A DNA stretch of 64,000 nucleotides, from positions 1,054,001 through 1,118,000 of the forward strand of contig NZ_CP022221.1 of assembly GCF_004114935.1 (NCBI RefSeq), given 5' to 3'. The position numbers were made by a program, and so were the translations under genes. Shown here in pieces: positions 37,202 through 46,255 of the stretch. The notes under the pieces are model-generated. The model was not told the origin of the DNA, did not search any database, and saw only the letters and a list, made by a program, of their open reading frames with translations. Each line of letters starts with the position of its first letter. The stretch's first letter is position 1. This DNA is from Bradyrhizobium zhanjiangense (GTDB lineage Bacteria > Pseudomonadota > Alphaproteobacteria > Rhizobiales > Xanthobacteraceae).

Positions 37202-38258
37202 CAGTGTCCGCTTTGCGATTTGGCGTATGGGCGCTGACCCACGGCAGTTGGGCCTCGCGGCACCATCCTCTCGACCCGCCGGACGCATCGTGGCGGCGCA
37301 TTCGCCGTCAGATCCGCGATGCCGAGGCGCTCGGATATGACTCGACGCTTCTCGCGCAGCATATCGTTCATCCAAGCGGTGACGATCAGGATCTGCTGGA
37401 GAATTGGACCGGCGCAGCGGCATTGGCCGCCGTCACGAACAAGATCGAGCTGATTTCGGCGATCGAGCCACTGCTAGTGCACCCGGTCGTCCTCGCGAAG
37501 ATGGCGCTTCAGATCGAGAATATTAGCGAAGGCCGGTTCGCCATCAATCTCGTCAATGCCTGGTACCGGCCGGAGCTGGAGCGCGCTGGGATCGGCTTTC
37601 CCGATCACGATGATCGTTATGCCTATGGGCGTGAATGGATTGAGATCGTCGAGGGGCTGACGTCGGTCGGCGTTTGGATTTTCGGGGCGAGCATTTTCGC
37701 ATCGAGACCTATCAGCTTCGTCCGGCTGACCAATTTCGATCACGTCCCACGATCTATCTTGGCGGCGAGTCCGAGGCCGCGCGGGCGCTCGCAGCAGATG
37801 CTGCCGACGTCTATTTCATGAATGGGCAGCCGCTCGACGACATTCGCGCGCTGATCCAGGACATCGCGCGAAGACCGCGACGGGGCGCGCCGATACGCTT
37901 CGGCATGTCCGCCTTCGTGATCGCGCGAGAAACCGACGCGGAAGCTCGGAGCGAGCTCGCCGAATTGTTCAAGATCTCGGAGCAGGACAAGCCGGCCCGC
38001 GCTCGCCTCGTCGCCAACGCCGACCCCGATGCGCAGATGTTCAAGACAGCGGCCAAGGAGGCAAGGGCAGGAACGAATGGCGGGTCCTCCGCCCGCCTCG
38101 TCGGGAGCTATGACACGGTGGCGCGTCGCATTCTCGAATTCAATGAAATCGGCGTCGAGCTTTTCATGCTTCAGTTCCAGCCTGTCGACGAGAACATGCG
38201 GCGCTTTGCCGAGCATGTAATTCCGCGCGTGCGGTACCTCCAGGCAAGGGCAGCGTGA
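37198..38258 (+). pseudogene. LLM-class monooxygenase with one-base frameshift
   Basis: A close relative of the enzyme at 29836. It begins MTVSALRFGVWALTHGSWAS and keeps IENISEGRFAINLVNAWYRP. Sense is lost after EIVEGLTS near 37665 and resumes one frame over with GRRLDFRGEHFRIETYQLRP, ending VIPRVRYLQARAA. One missing base would account for it. With the preceding gene also frameshifted, both oxygenases of this operon are affected. Intended function: FMNH2-dependent C-S bond cleavage. Confidence 0.85.
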
Positions 38259-38354
38259 CTGAGACTGAAGCAGTCGCAGCCGAAGGATGATGATCGTTCT
38301 CAAGTGGGCCCGGCACGCGAAGCGGTCAGTACAAATCAGCGAAAACAACGCTCC

Positions 38355-38392
38355 TTCCATTTCATTGACTGAGGATCATTCGCACTTACGAT
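38355..38392 (+). promoter_or_regulatory. Shared promoter element, copy 2
   Basis: It is identical to 18552-18570 for 19 bases and similar for the next 19. TTGACT (38365-38370) and TACGAT (38387-38392) are 16 bases apart as in copy 1. It would drive the DUF3088-like gene at 38512 and the binding protein at 39116. Confidence 0.65.
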
Positions 38393-38511
38393 CCGGCGAT
38401 ATGATGTGTTGCGCACGATGAGACGAAATCGGCCAAGCCAGCCCAACCGAATTTCGTAGACCCTCGGTGCGATTATCGCAGGTTTGCTGCCGGATATCTC
38501 GGAGAATGGTG

Positions 38512-38859
38512 ATGAGTGGAGATCGCCTCTTCCTGTTGAAGCCAGGATTTGAAGATCCGGCCCATCCGGGTCGGTTCTTTGTCTGCCCGCATTGCAACGC
38601 GATCGAAGGCTTGCTGGCATCGTTTCCGGGGCTGGCAACGCAGATTGAGGTGCATCGTCTGTCATTCGCGCGACCCAGGGCTGAAATCGTCGAAATTCTC
38701 GGAAAGGAGCATCAATCGCTTCCGGTTCTCGTCTTCGATCAGACCCGTCCAGTACCCGACGATGCGGATGTCGCAAATGGCCGGCGGTTCATCGACTCAA
38801 CGGAGCGAATACTCCGCTATCTCGCCGATCGCTACACCTTTCCATATGTCCATCAGTAG
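38512..38859 (+). CDS. DUF3088-like thioredoxin-fold protein
   Basis: The 115-residue protein reads DRLFLLKPGFEDPAHPGRFF then VCPHCNAIEGLLASFPGLAT, with a CPHC pair (about residues 25-28) in thioredoxin-active-site position. SLPVLVFDQ follows, matching the cis-Pro region, and it ends ILRYLADRYTFPY. This is the pattern of DUF3088, an uncharacterised thioredoxin-like family. A GGAG ribosome site precedes it; an ATG two codons upstream is an alternative start. It may be a thiol-reducing partner. It lies behind the shared promoter and ahead of a family-5 binding protein. Confidence 0.7.
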   Translation: MSGDRLFLLKPGFEDPAHPGRFFVCPHCNAIEGLLASFPGLATQIEVHRLSFARPRAEIVEILGKEHQSLPVLVFDQTRPVPDDADVANGRRFIDSTERILRYLADRYTFPYVHQ

Positions 38860-39115
38860 GTCGGGATGGAGGTCGCCGTTGCAAAGGCGGTAACGGAGGA
38901 AAGCAGCCAGGGACTGGATCTCCTGGGGGAGAGTTCTGAACCGGCGGCCCTACATGCGGGGCGGGGCTGTCGATCAGAACGGCTGTCACGTGAGCTCGCG
39001 ATCGGATGGCGGTCTGGATCGTGCGTCTCACGCGACAGTCTATTCGTTCGTTTCCGAGCGCATGAGGCTGGCCTCAAGGGTGGCGGCCAGGATCGATATC
39101 AAGGAAAGGAAGACA

Positions 39116-40744
39116 GTGCATTACGATAATCCAAGGCCGCGGCGTCAGCTCATGACAGTGATGTCCCGGCGCGACTTCGTTGCTGGAACCGCAGCTGCGT
39201 TTGCGGTCTCGACGTCCACGCAAGCCCAGGAGGCAGCTCCTCGTACCGGAGGACGGCTGTCTTTCGTCATTCACCCCGAGCCGACCACCCTCGTATGCTT
39301 CAACACGACGGAAGGGCCGGCAATTCAAGCCAGCACCAAAGTCGTCGAAGGGCTTTTGGCCTACGACTTCGATCTCAATCCCAAGCCTCAACTTGCAACG
39401 GGCTGGAGCGTCAGCGAGGATGGCCTGCAATATCGTTTCGAGCTGCGCCGGAACGTGAAATGGCACGACGGGCAGGCCTTTACTTCAGCGGACGTCGTCT
39501 ATTCCGTGGGTCTGTTGAAGTCGGCGCATCCGCGCGGCCGCACCACGTTTGCAAACTTGCTCGAGGCGACGGCCGTCGACGAGCACACGGTGGTGCTAAA
39601 GCTGTCCAGGCCGGCGCCGTACCTGCTCTATGCGCTCGCGGCCGGGGAGTCGCCGATCGTTCCGCGACACGTCTATGAGGGCAAGGGCGACCCGCTCCAG
39701 AATCCCAACAACCGCGCGCCGATCGGAACAGGTCCCTTCGTCTTCAAGGAATGGGTCCTGGGCAATTATGTCAGCTATGTCCGCAACCCGAATTATTGGG
39801 ACAGTCCAAAACCCTATCTCGAGGCGCTGCTGGTCCGTGTCATCCCGGACGGAGCGGCGCGCGCCGTTGCGTTCGAGACCGGCGAACTCGACCTCGGTGG
39901 ATCGACGCCGGTTTCGCCGCTGGATCTTGAGCGCTTCCAAAAGATACCGCATCTGGGTCTGGAGACGCGCGGCTACGAATACTCGCCGACGCTGTATGGC
40001 ATCGAGTTCAACCTCGATCACCCCATCCTCAGGAACGTCCAGGTTCGCAAAGCGATCGCTCATGCCGTTGATCCAGCAGTCATCCTTAATGTGGCCTGGT
40101 ACGGTCTCGGAGAGCGGACTGTGAGTATCGTCAGTCCGACCCTGAAACGCTTCTACAATTCCAAGGTGCCGACCTATACCTACGATCCGAAGGCGGCAGC
40201 GCGATTGCTGGACGAGGCCGGCTTCCCCCTGAAGGGGCGGTGGCGCTTTGCTCTCACGCACGACTTCCAGCCGTTCGGCGAGAATTTCAAGCGCAGCGGC
40301 GAGGCGCTCAAGAGCGCGCTTGCTGCGGTCGGGATCGACGTGACTGTCCGCGGGCAGGACTTTCCGAGCTATCTCAAGCGTGTCTATACCGACCGTGACT
40401 TTGACTTCACGTTCCATCCGTTCACGAACATGTTCGATCCAACGGTCGGATTGCAACGCTTTTACACCAGCGACAACTACCGCAAGGGCGTCGCGTTCAC
40501 CAATGCGAGCCACTACTCCAATCCGGAGATCGACAGGCTCTTTGCCGAGATTGCCGTGGAGGCGGATGTGACCAGGCGCAAAGTGTCGATCGACCGCTTC
40601 CAGGAGATAGTGGCCAACGAGCTGCCAGTCCTTCCGTTGATGCTCAGCAAGCCCGTGACGGTCTACAACAAGCGCGTCGTCGGTCACACCACCGATAGCG
40701 CTGGCGTGCAGGGCAATTTCGCCAATGTCTGGCTGCGCGGCTGA
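39116..40744 (+). CDS. Family-5 ABC substrate-binding protein (dipeptide/opine type)
   Basis: A binding protein of about 542 residues with a Tat-like leader (SRRDFVAGTAAAFAV). I choose GTG 39116, preceded by GGAAGACA, which gives a longer n-region; ATG 39152 or 39161 are alternatives. Family-5 features: VEGLLAYDFDLNPKPQLATG, SEDGLQYRFELRRNVKWHDG, FTSADVVYSV, NRAPIGTGPFVFKEW and YVRNPNYWD. These receptors bind peptides, opines, nickel or other organics. No permease is adjacent; the Dpp-type transporter at 43345-47242 is the likely partner. Its last codons recur as a relic at 43262. Confidence 0.88.
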   Translation: MHYDNPRPRRQLMTVMSRRDFVAGTAAAFAVSTSTQAQEAAPRTGGRLSFVIHPEPTTLVCFNTTEGPAIQASTKVVEGLLAYDFDLNPKPQLATGWSVSEDGLQYRFELRRNVKWHDGQAFTSADVVYSVGLLKSAHPRGRTTFANLLEATAVDEHTVVLKLSRPAPYLLYALAAGESPIVPRHVYEGKGDPLQNPNNRAPIGTGPFVFKEWVLGNYVSYVRNPNYWDSPKPYLEALLVRVIPDGAARAVAFETGELDLGGSTPVSPLDLERFQKIPHLGLETRGYEYSPTLYGIEFNLDHPILRNVQVRKAIAHAVDPAVILNVAWYGLGERTVSIVSPTLKRFYNSKVPTYTYDPKAAARLLDEAGFPLKGRWRFALTHDFQPFGENFKRSGEALKSALAAVGIDVTVRGQDFPSYLKRVYTDRDFDFTFHPFTNMFDPTVGLQRFYTSDNYRKGVAFTNASHYSNPEIDRLFAEIAVEADVTRRKVSIDRFQEIVANELPVLPLMLSKPVTVYNKRVVGHTTDSAGVQGNFANVWLRG

Positions 40745-40802
40745 GCCCGCGCCTGGTTTACGATCAGCTCGGCGTGATGGCAGGCGATTGCAGATGCGCT
40801 GA

Positions 40803-41010
40803 CGCAGGCCATGCCCCATGACATGAGCCGCTACTGGAGCCATCCGCGACGAGCTATCTCGGGCACGTCAGCAAGAAGCTTATCGGTGAGGCGGTGCGGT
40901 ATGGTGCCGGCGATAACCAGCACGGCAAATTGCGGACCTCAAGAAGCAGGCCATGACCCGCGCGTGCCGTGCGGTTGCTGGCTGGGACGGGCAAGCTGCC
41001 ACCGGTGCTT
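40803..41010 (+). pseudogene. ParB-like partition nuclease C-terminal relic
   Basis: Three consecutive frames give pieces of one ParB-type C-terminus: QAMPHDMSRYWS, then TSYLGHVSKKLIGEAVRYGA, then QIADLKKQAMTRA. These resemble the end of large ParB/Srx-fold proteins carried by Rhizobiales genomic islands and plasmids. At least two frameshifts separate them, so the gene is dead. The remaining bases to 41274 hold nothing I can support. Confidence 0.55.
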
Positions 41011-41274
41011 GAGCCGGCCGTGGTTGTGGGCCAACCGGTCGCTTGACCAGCAGGAGAGAGCCGCATCCTCGCGGCTCTCCTTTCTTGCCGGTGCCAATTC
41101 AGGGCAGGGTGTTGGCGACCGACCAGGCATTTGCCGTCCCTCGGCGCGCGCCGTCAAAACCGAACGGTGCCCGCCTGCGGCCTACCGCCCGTCGCGGCTG
41201 CCTAGAGCGCGATCACTTCGCGGCCGCGCTCCAGTCCTGTTGCTCCTCCACCGGCTACAAGCGGATGTCAGGTC

Positions 41275-43062
41275 CTAGACCGTGACCTTGGTGCCATCGA
41301 ATCGCGTGAAGCTGAACCCTTCAAAGGGCTCGCGGAATGTCAGCCGCTCGTCGCGCAAAATGCTGATGGCGAACTCTTCGCCGAGTGCCAGGGAAGAAGA
41401 GAAGTCCGATCGGAAGTGGATGCCCGCCCAGTCGCGACCCACCCCGTAGTTCCAGGCGAGCTTGTTGAGTTCGCCGCCGACTGTCAGCGGCGGCCCATTA
41501 TAGGGAACGAGTTTGGTTGGATCTTTCGGATCCGGCTGCACCGGGTTCGGCACCACGGCATTCTCGTCAAAGAATGCCTTCAGTATCGTTACGGACGCCG
41601 CGGCGATCTGCGAGGCGCCGCCTGGATAGGTCGAATGGATCGGCGCACCTTCCGGATAGACATGGGCGAGCAGGTGCGTGCCGAATTTCGCGACGCTGCG
41701 TGCCAGCGCCTGCGAGTTGAGGGCATCCGCGTGGACGGGATAGTCGGCCTTGCCGGTGACGCGATGGTGAATCAGGCCGCCATAGGCTTCTGGGCGCAGT
41801 GTCCGGTGGATGAAGAACTTATGCCAATAAGCGACGCGGATCGCCCGCGACGCGGCATAGGGCAGGAGGCCCTGAATATAAGGCAGGGCGAACGTGCTCG
41901 AGGCTCCGGTCTGCGTCTTCGACTTCAGATATGGGTTGTTCGATGCCAGTGGAATCCCGAAGCCGCCATAGCTCGGGTTCGTCTTGTCCGCGCCAGTGCC
42001 GAGCAACAGCGCCGCGGCCCAGAACGTCGCCGAGTTGTTGTGGACGTATTCGGCGAGGTCACGGCCCGTGGCAATGAAGCGCAGCGCCGAATCGTACTTC
42101 GCGGCTTTGCCCGAGAGCTTTCCGTTCTGCACCGTCAGCCATTCATCGTAGTCGGTCAGGAAGTTGCTCTCGGGTGTCACGGTGCGAATTTGAGCCGGAA
42201 TGTACTGAGCACCGTGCGGCGCATCTCGCAGAGCAAATTGCGAGATATAGGGACCGTCGAGCGTGCCCGGGGGGATCACGTAGCGTCCGGTGCGACCTGA
42301 AGGATCCGATTTGTCCAGATAAAGCGCCGTTCCCCGAAACAACGTCTGCGGTGTGACGCGTCCATTAGCACGGGGACCATTGAAACCGGACAGCTTGTTG
42401 AGCTCGTCGACCGCGGCAAGCACATCCTTGTTGTCGGTGTCGTCCGAAAAAGCAGTAAAGGGCAGGTCGCGCAGCAGTGATTGCCAGTAAAGCTCGACTG
42501 CGTCGGCCGCGCGCGTCGGACTATCGAGTGCCGGCGCGGCAGGGATAGCAAACTGGGCCGGGTTCAATCCTTCGAGACTGACGGCAAGCGTGCCGATTGG
42601 GTTGAGCTGCTTGCGAATGCCGCCGAGCGGGATCGCTTCGAACAGGGCGGGATCGCCAGATGCATAGGCCTTGAGAGACGCCTTGAACGCCGCCGGATCC
42701 ACCTCGCCGCGGGCGTCATGCGGCAAGCCACGCGTGTCGGAGCCGATATAGTTGGCATAGCGCGCCTCATCGCCATTGGTCGGGTGCGGCAAAATGGGCG
42801 TATCGCGATTGGCCTGTGCCGCGGCAACACGGACCTTGAAGGCGCGCTCGCGAAACGCCTCGTTGCTGGATTCCGGCCCTTCGCTCGCAATAGACAACGG
42901 CTTGTCGTCTGCGCTGGCAAGCGCAGGGAGGCTCGCGACGGGGAGCAGCGCCGCACCCCCAACCAAGCCGATGAATTTTCGTCGCTGTTCGTCGGTGTTG
43001 CCGCTGATCGTCGTTGTCGTAGTGCTCGAGGCGTTGGAGTTGGTTTGTTTTTGATGTGTCAT
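41275..43062 (-). CDS. Tat-exported vanadium haloperoxidase homologue with altered active site
   Basis: The 595-residue protein has a twin-arginine leader (RRKFIGLVGGAALLPVASLP). The C-terminal half carries the PAP2/vanadium-haloperoxidase vanadate site: KFFIHRTLRP (K415, R423, spacing 8 as in bromoperoxidases) and GRDWAGIHFRSD (R543, H549, spacing 6). The middle motif, normally P-S/T-G-H, reads TYPGGAS, so the Ser/Thr and the acid-base His are replaced by Gly and Ala. Haloperoxidase activity is therefore doubtful; phosphatase-like or altered oxidation chemistry is possible. Start 43062 is preferred to GTG 43092, but neither has a clear ribosome site. It is downstream of the dipeptide transporter genes. 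Confidence 0.8.
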   Translation of the reverse strand: MTHQKQTNSNASSTTTTTISGNTDEQRRKFIGLVGGAALLPVASLPALASADDKPLSIASEGPESSNEAFRERAFKVRVAAAQANRDTPILPHPTNGDEARYANYIGSDTRGLPHDARGEVDPAAFKASLKAYASGDPALFEAIPLGGIRKQLNPIGTLAVSLEGLNPAQFAIPAAPALDSPTRAADAVELYWQSLLRDLPFTAFSDDTDNKDVLAAVDELNKLSGFNGPRANGRVTPQTLFRGTALYLDKSDPSGRTGRYVIPPGTLDGPYISQFALRDAPHGAQYIPAQIRTVTPESNFLTDYDEWLTVQNGKLSGKAAKYDSALRFIATGRDLAEYVHNNSATFWAAALLLGTGADKTNPSYGGFGIPLASNNPYLKSKTQTGASSTFALPYIQGLLPYAASRAIRVAYWHKFFIHRTLRPEAYGGLIHHRVTGKADYPVHADALNSQALARSVAKFGTHLLAHVYPEGAPIHSTYPGGASQIAAASVTILKAFFDENAVVPNPVQPDPKDPTKLVPYNGPPLTVGGELNKLAWNYGVGRDWAGIHFRSDFSSSLALGEEFAISILRDERLTFREPFEGFSFTRFDGTKVTV

Positions 43063-43261
43063 GCGCGCACCGATATGAGGGAGATGCTCCACCTGGCATC
43101 ATGGCGCAAACGCTAACATGCGCGCTCATGCGAGACACTGAATTCATATACCAAAGATTGTTCGGTCATATTGCAGTTGTTCTTGGGAAGCGAGTTTCGA
43201 GAGAGCGAATTGCTCGTGCGCGCCGCAAAGCAACTTTCAGCCAGCAGATCGGGGCGGACGA

Positions 43262-43337
43262 CATCACGATCATTGCGTTGCTGCTCAGCAGGCCTGTGAC
43301 CGTCTACAACCGGCGTGTGGTCTGGCTGCGCGGCTGA
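43262..43337 (+). pseudogene. Tail of a family-5 binding-protein gene
   Basis: The stretch encodes LLLSRPVTVYNRRVVWLRG-stop. The intact binding protein at 39116 ends LMLSKPVTVYNKRVV, 14 more residues, then VWLRG. So this is a diverged copy of the last 75 bases with a small internal deletion. It lies between the haloperoxidase and ATPase genes on the opposite strand, showing that a binding-protein gene once ended here. Confidence 0.7.
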
Positions 43338-43344
43338 GTCGCGG

Positions 43345-44292
43345 CTAGTTTGTCGCGAGCGCCGCGTGATGGCAGGCCACCCGCTGGCCAGATGAACTGT
43401 CACGTAGTTCGGGATCCTGCTGAGCACAGAGCTCTGTTGCGAGCGGGCACCGTGGCCGGAAGCGACAGCCTTTGGCGGCGTTACGGGAATCGGGCAGGTC
43501 GCCGGGCAGCGGTGCTGTATAACGTCGGCGCGCCGGGTCCGGGACCGCGTCGATCAAGGCGCGTGTGTAGGGATGTAGCGGATTCTTCCAGATCTGCTCG
43601 TAACTGCCGCTTTCCACGATGCGGCCGAGATACATCACGAGCACGCGATCCGAGAGATATCGCACCACGGAAAGGTCGTGCGAGATGAAGAGCAGGGAGA
43701 GTTTCAAGCTACGCTTGATGTCGGCAAGCAGGTTCAGGATCTGCGCCTGAACCGACAGGTCGAGGGCGGACACCGGTTCATCGCAAATGATGAGATCGGG
43801 GCCTAGGATCAGCGCCCGCGCAATACCGATGCGCTGGCGCTGACCGCCTGAGAATTCGTGCGGATAGCGGGAGACGGCGTCTTCCGGCAGGCCAACCTGG
43901 GACAGAATCTCGCCGACGCGCTGGCGCCGTTCGGCGCGAGAACCAATGCCGTGAACGTCCAGGGGCGCGGTCAGGATGTCTCCGATCGTCTGGCGTGGAT
44001 TGAGTGAGGCAAATGGATCCTGGAACACCATCTGCAACCTGCGGCGATAGGACCGAAGTTGTCGCTCGGACAGGGTGGTGAGATCGATGCCATCGAACAG
44101 AATCCGGCCATCAGATGGCTCGACCAATCGCAGGACGGTCTTGCCGAGTGTCGACTTTCCGCAGCCGGATTCTCCGACCAGGCCGACGGTCTCGCCGGGG
44201 GCAATCTCGAAGGACACGCCATCCACGGCGTGGACGGGCGATGCGCCCACGCGATAGGTTGACTTGAGGTCAGAGACTGAGAGCAGCGTCAT
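43345..44292 (-). CDS. Dipeptide/oligopeptide ABC ATPase, DppF/OppF type
   Basis: The 315-residue ATPase contains Walker [11 protein letters not shown]-loop [14 protein letters not shown], signature [12 protein letters not shown], Walker [13 protein letters not shown] and the C-terminal oligopeptide extension with [17 protein letters not shown] 44292 overlaps the end of the partner ATPase by 23 bases. It is the last of four transporter genes (B-C-D-F order read from 47242 down). No binding-protein gene remains in this operon. Confidence 0.93.
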   Translation of the reverse strand: MTLLSVSDLKSTYRVGASPVHAVDGVSFEIAPGETVGLVGESGCGKSTLGKTVLRLVEPSDGRILFDGIDLTTLSERQLRSYRRRLQMVFQDPFASLNPRQTIGDILTAPLDVHGIGSRAERRQRVGEILSQVGLPEDAVSRYPHEFSGGQRQRIGIARALILGPDLIICDEPVSALDLSVQAQILNLLADIKRSLKLSLLFISHDLSVVRYLSDRVLVMYLGRIVESGSYEQIWKNPLHPYTRALIDAVPDPARRRYTAPLPGDLPDSRNAAKGCRFRPRCPLATELCAQQDPELRDSSSGQRVACHHAALATN

Positions 44293-45274
44293 GGGGCAGA
44301 CCGTGCGATTGATTGATGGGATCGACGTGGCAGGCGACCCGCCGTCCTGGCAATGTTTCGCGCTCTTCCGGAAGCCGGCTCCGGCACATGGCCAATCGCT
44401 CCGGACAGCGCGGTGCAAACGGACAGCCAGCCTGAGCGGCTGCGGACGCGATGTTTCCGGGTATTTCGGCCAGTCTTGCGTTCCGATAGTGCAGATCATC
44501 ATGCAGTCGCGGCGAGGCCGCCAGAAGCCCGTGCGTATAGGGATGCAGGGGACGGGCGAACAAGTCCTCGGGTGAGGCTTCCTCGACCTTTCTGCCGGCA
44601 TACATGACGACGACGCGGTCGGCCCATTGGCCAACCAGGCCGAGGTCGTGGGTGATCAGCAGAAGCGACAGCGAGAGTTCACGACGAAGGCGATCGAGCA
44701 GCTCGAGCACCTGGGCCTGAATGGTCACATCGAGCGCGGTTGTCGGCTCGTCCGCAATCAGGAGTTTTGGGCGGCAGGCAACCGCGATGGCGATCATGAT
44801 GCGCTGACGCATCCCACCGGAGAGCCGATGCGGATAGTCATCGAGGCAGGCTGCCGGATTGGGAATTCGAACGAGATCGAGAAGTGCGGCGGCTTCACGG
44901 TGCGCCTGAGCCTTGCTCAGGCCACGATGCAGATAGAGCACCTCTGTAAGCTGCCGTCCGATCGTCAGCACCGGATTGAGCGAGGTCATCGGCTCCTGGA
45001 AGATCATCGCGATGTCGCGGCCGCGCCGGCGCCGCATCTCGACCTCGGAAAGGGCAAGCAGATCCTCGCCGCCGAGCTGAATGCGACCGGATGCGATGCG
45101 GGCCGCCTTGGGCAGCAACCGCATCAGCGCGAGCGCAGTCAGCGACTTGCCGGAGCCGGATTCGCCGACGACGGCGAGCGTCTCCGATGGCGCAACGCTG
45201 AAACTCAGGTTCCGCACCGGGGTAGCGTTCGGAAAGCCGATCGTGAGATCTTGAACGTCGAGCAGAGCGGTCAC
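44270..45274 (-). CDS. Dipeptide/oligopeptide ABC ATPase, DppD/OppD type
   Basis: The 334-residue ATPase has Walker [24 protein letters not shown], signature [12 protein letters not shown], Walker [13 protein letters not shown] and the C-terminal cysteine-rich [14 protein letters not shown] shared by Dpp/Opp ATPases. It pairs with the DppF-type ATPase to drive the heterodimeric permease. The start is one base after the permease stop. Confidence 0.93.
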   Translation of the reverse strand: MTALLDVQDLTIGFPNATPVRNLSFSVAPSETLAVVGESGSGKSLTALALMRLLPKAARIASGRIQLGGEDLLALSEVEMRRRRGRDIAMIFQEPMTSLNPVLTIGRQLTEVLYLHRGLSKAQAHREAAALLDLVRIPNPAACLDDYPHRLSGGMRQRIMIAIAVACRPKLLIADEPTTALDVTIQAQVLELLDRLRRELSLSLLLITHDLGLVGQWADRVVVMYAGRKVEEASPEDLFARPLHPYTHGLLAASPRLHDDLHYRNARLAEIPGNIASAAAQAGCPFAPRCPERLAMCRSRLPEERETLPGRRVACHVDPINQSHGLPHDAALSL

Positions 45275-45275
45275 G

Positions 45276-46253
45276 TCAACGCTCCCGGCTGAATCGAGGG
45301 TTGAGCACGTCGGTCAAGCCGTCGCCGATCAGGTTCAGCGACAGCACCGTGAGGACGATGACAACGCCGGGAATCGCGGTGAGATACCACGCCGTCCTGA
45401 TCAACTCGCGTCCGGAGCCGATCATGCTGCCCCAGCTGACGACATTGGGGTCGCCGAGACCGAGGAACGACAGCGCGGCCTCCATCAGGATCGCGGACGC
45501 CACCATCACCGATGCCGTGACGATGATCGCCGGAAGGGCGTTGGGCAGGATCTCGCGAATGACGATCCGTGCGTGACCGAAACCGAGGCTCCGTGCCGCC
45601 ATGACGAACTCCTTCTCGCGCAGCACCCTGAATTCGGCGCGGACGAGGCGGGCGATCGTCGGCCATGTGACCAGCCCTATCGCCCATGTCACCGTGACGA
45701 TGGAGGGCTGGGCGATGGCCACGAACACGATGAGCAGGATGAAGCTTGGAACGGTCTGGAAGAGCTCGATCACGCGGACGAGGACGTCGTCGATGCGCCC
45801 GCCACGATACCCGGCCGTGGCGCCGACGATGATGCCGACCGTGAGGCCGATCGTGGTGGCGACAAATCCGATCAGCAGTGAGACGCGCGCGCCATGCATC
45901 AGGCCGGCGGCTACGTCGCGTCCAAGCGAATCGGTGCCGAGGGGGTATGCAAGATCTTGCCCCGGCCAGAGCAGGGGGCGTGCCACCATCCCGAGCGGAT
46001 CGGCCGGATAGAGCACGGGCGCCAGGGCCGCCGCGACGATGATCGAGAGCAGGAGCAGACCGCCGGCAATGACCGACGGGTTCTGCCGCAGGCGCCGAAA
46101 CAGATGAGGGCGCACATCGTCCACGTCGGCGGCGATGACATGCGTGTCAGGCGCGTGGATGTTCGGCCAGTCGGAATCGTCCGCCCCACGGGTTGGCTGG
46201 TCAGCGGCGCTTCGCTTGGTCTGTGTTGCAGATTGGAGAGTGGCGTCAGTCAT
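45276..46253 (-). CDS. Dipeptide/oligopeptide ABC permease, DppC/OppC type
   Basis: A 325-residue inner-membrane protein. After a 60-residue polar N-terminus, helix one is VIAGGLLLLSIIVAAALAPV. The family motif YPLGTDSLGRDVAAGLMHGA and the EAA loop AARSLGFGHARIVIREILPN are present. It ends close to the DppD start and lies two bases after the DppB-type gene. Confidence 0.93.
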   Translation of the reverse strand: MTDATLQSATQTKRSAADQPTRGADDSDWPNIHAPDTHVIAADVDDVRPHLFRRLRQNPSVIAGGLLLLSIIVAAALAPVLYPADPLGMVARPLLWPGQDLAYPLGTDSLGRDVAAGLMHGARVSLLIGFVATTIGLTVGIIVGATAGYRGGRIDDVLVRVIELFQTVPSFILLIVFVAIAQPSIVTVTWAIGLVTWPTIARLVRAEFRVLREKEFVMAARSLGFGHARIVIREILPNALPAIIVTASVMVASAILMEAALSFLGLGDPNVVSWGSMIGSGRELIRTAWYLTAIPGVVIVLTVLSLNLIGDGLTDVLNPRFSRER

Positions 46254-46255
46254 GG

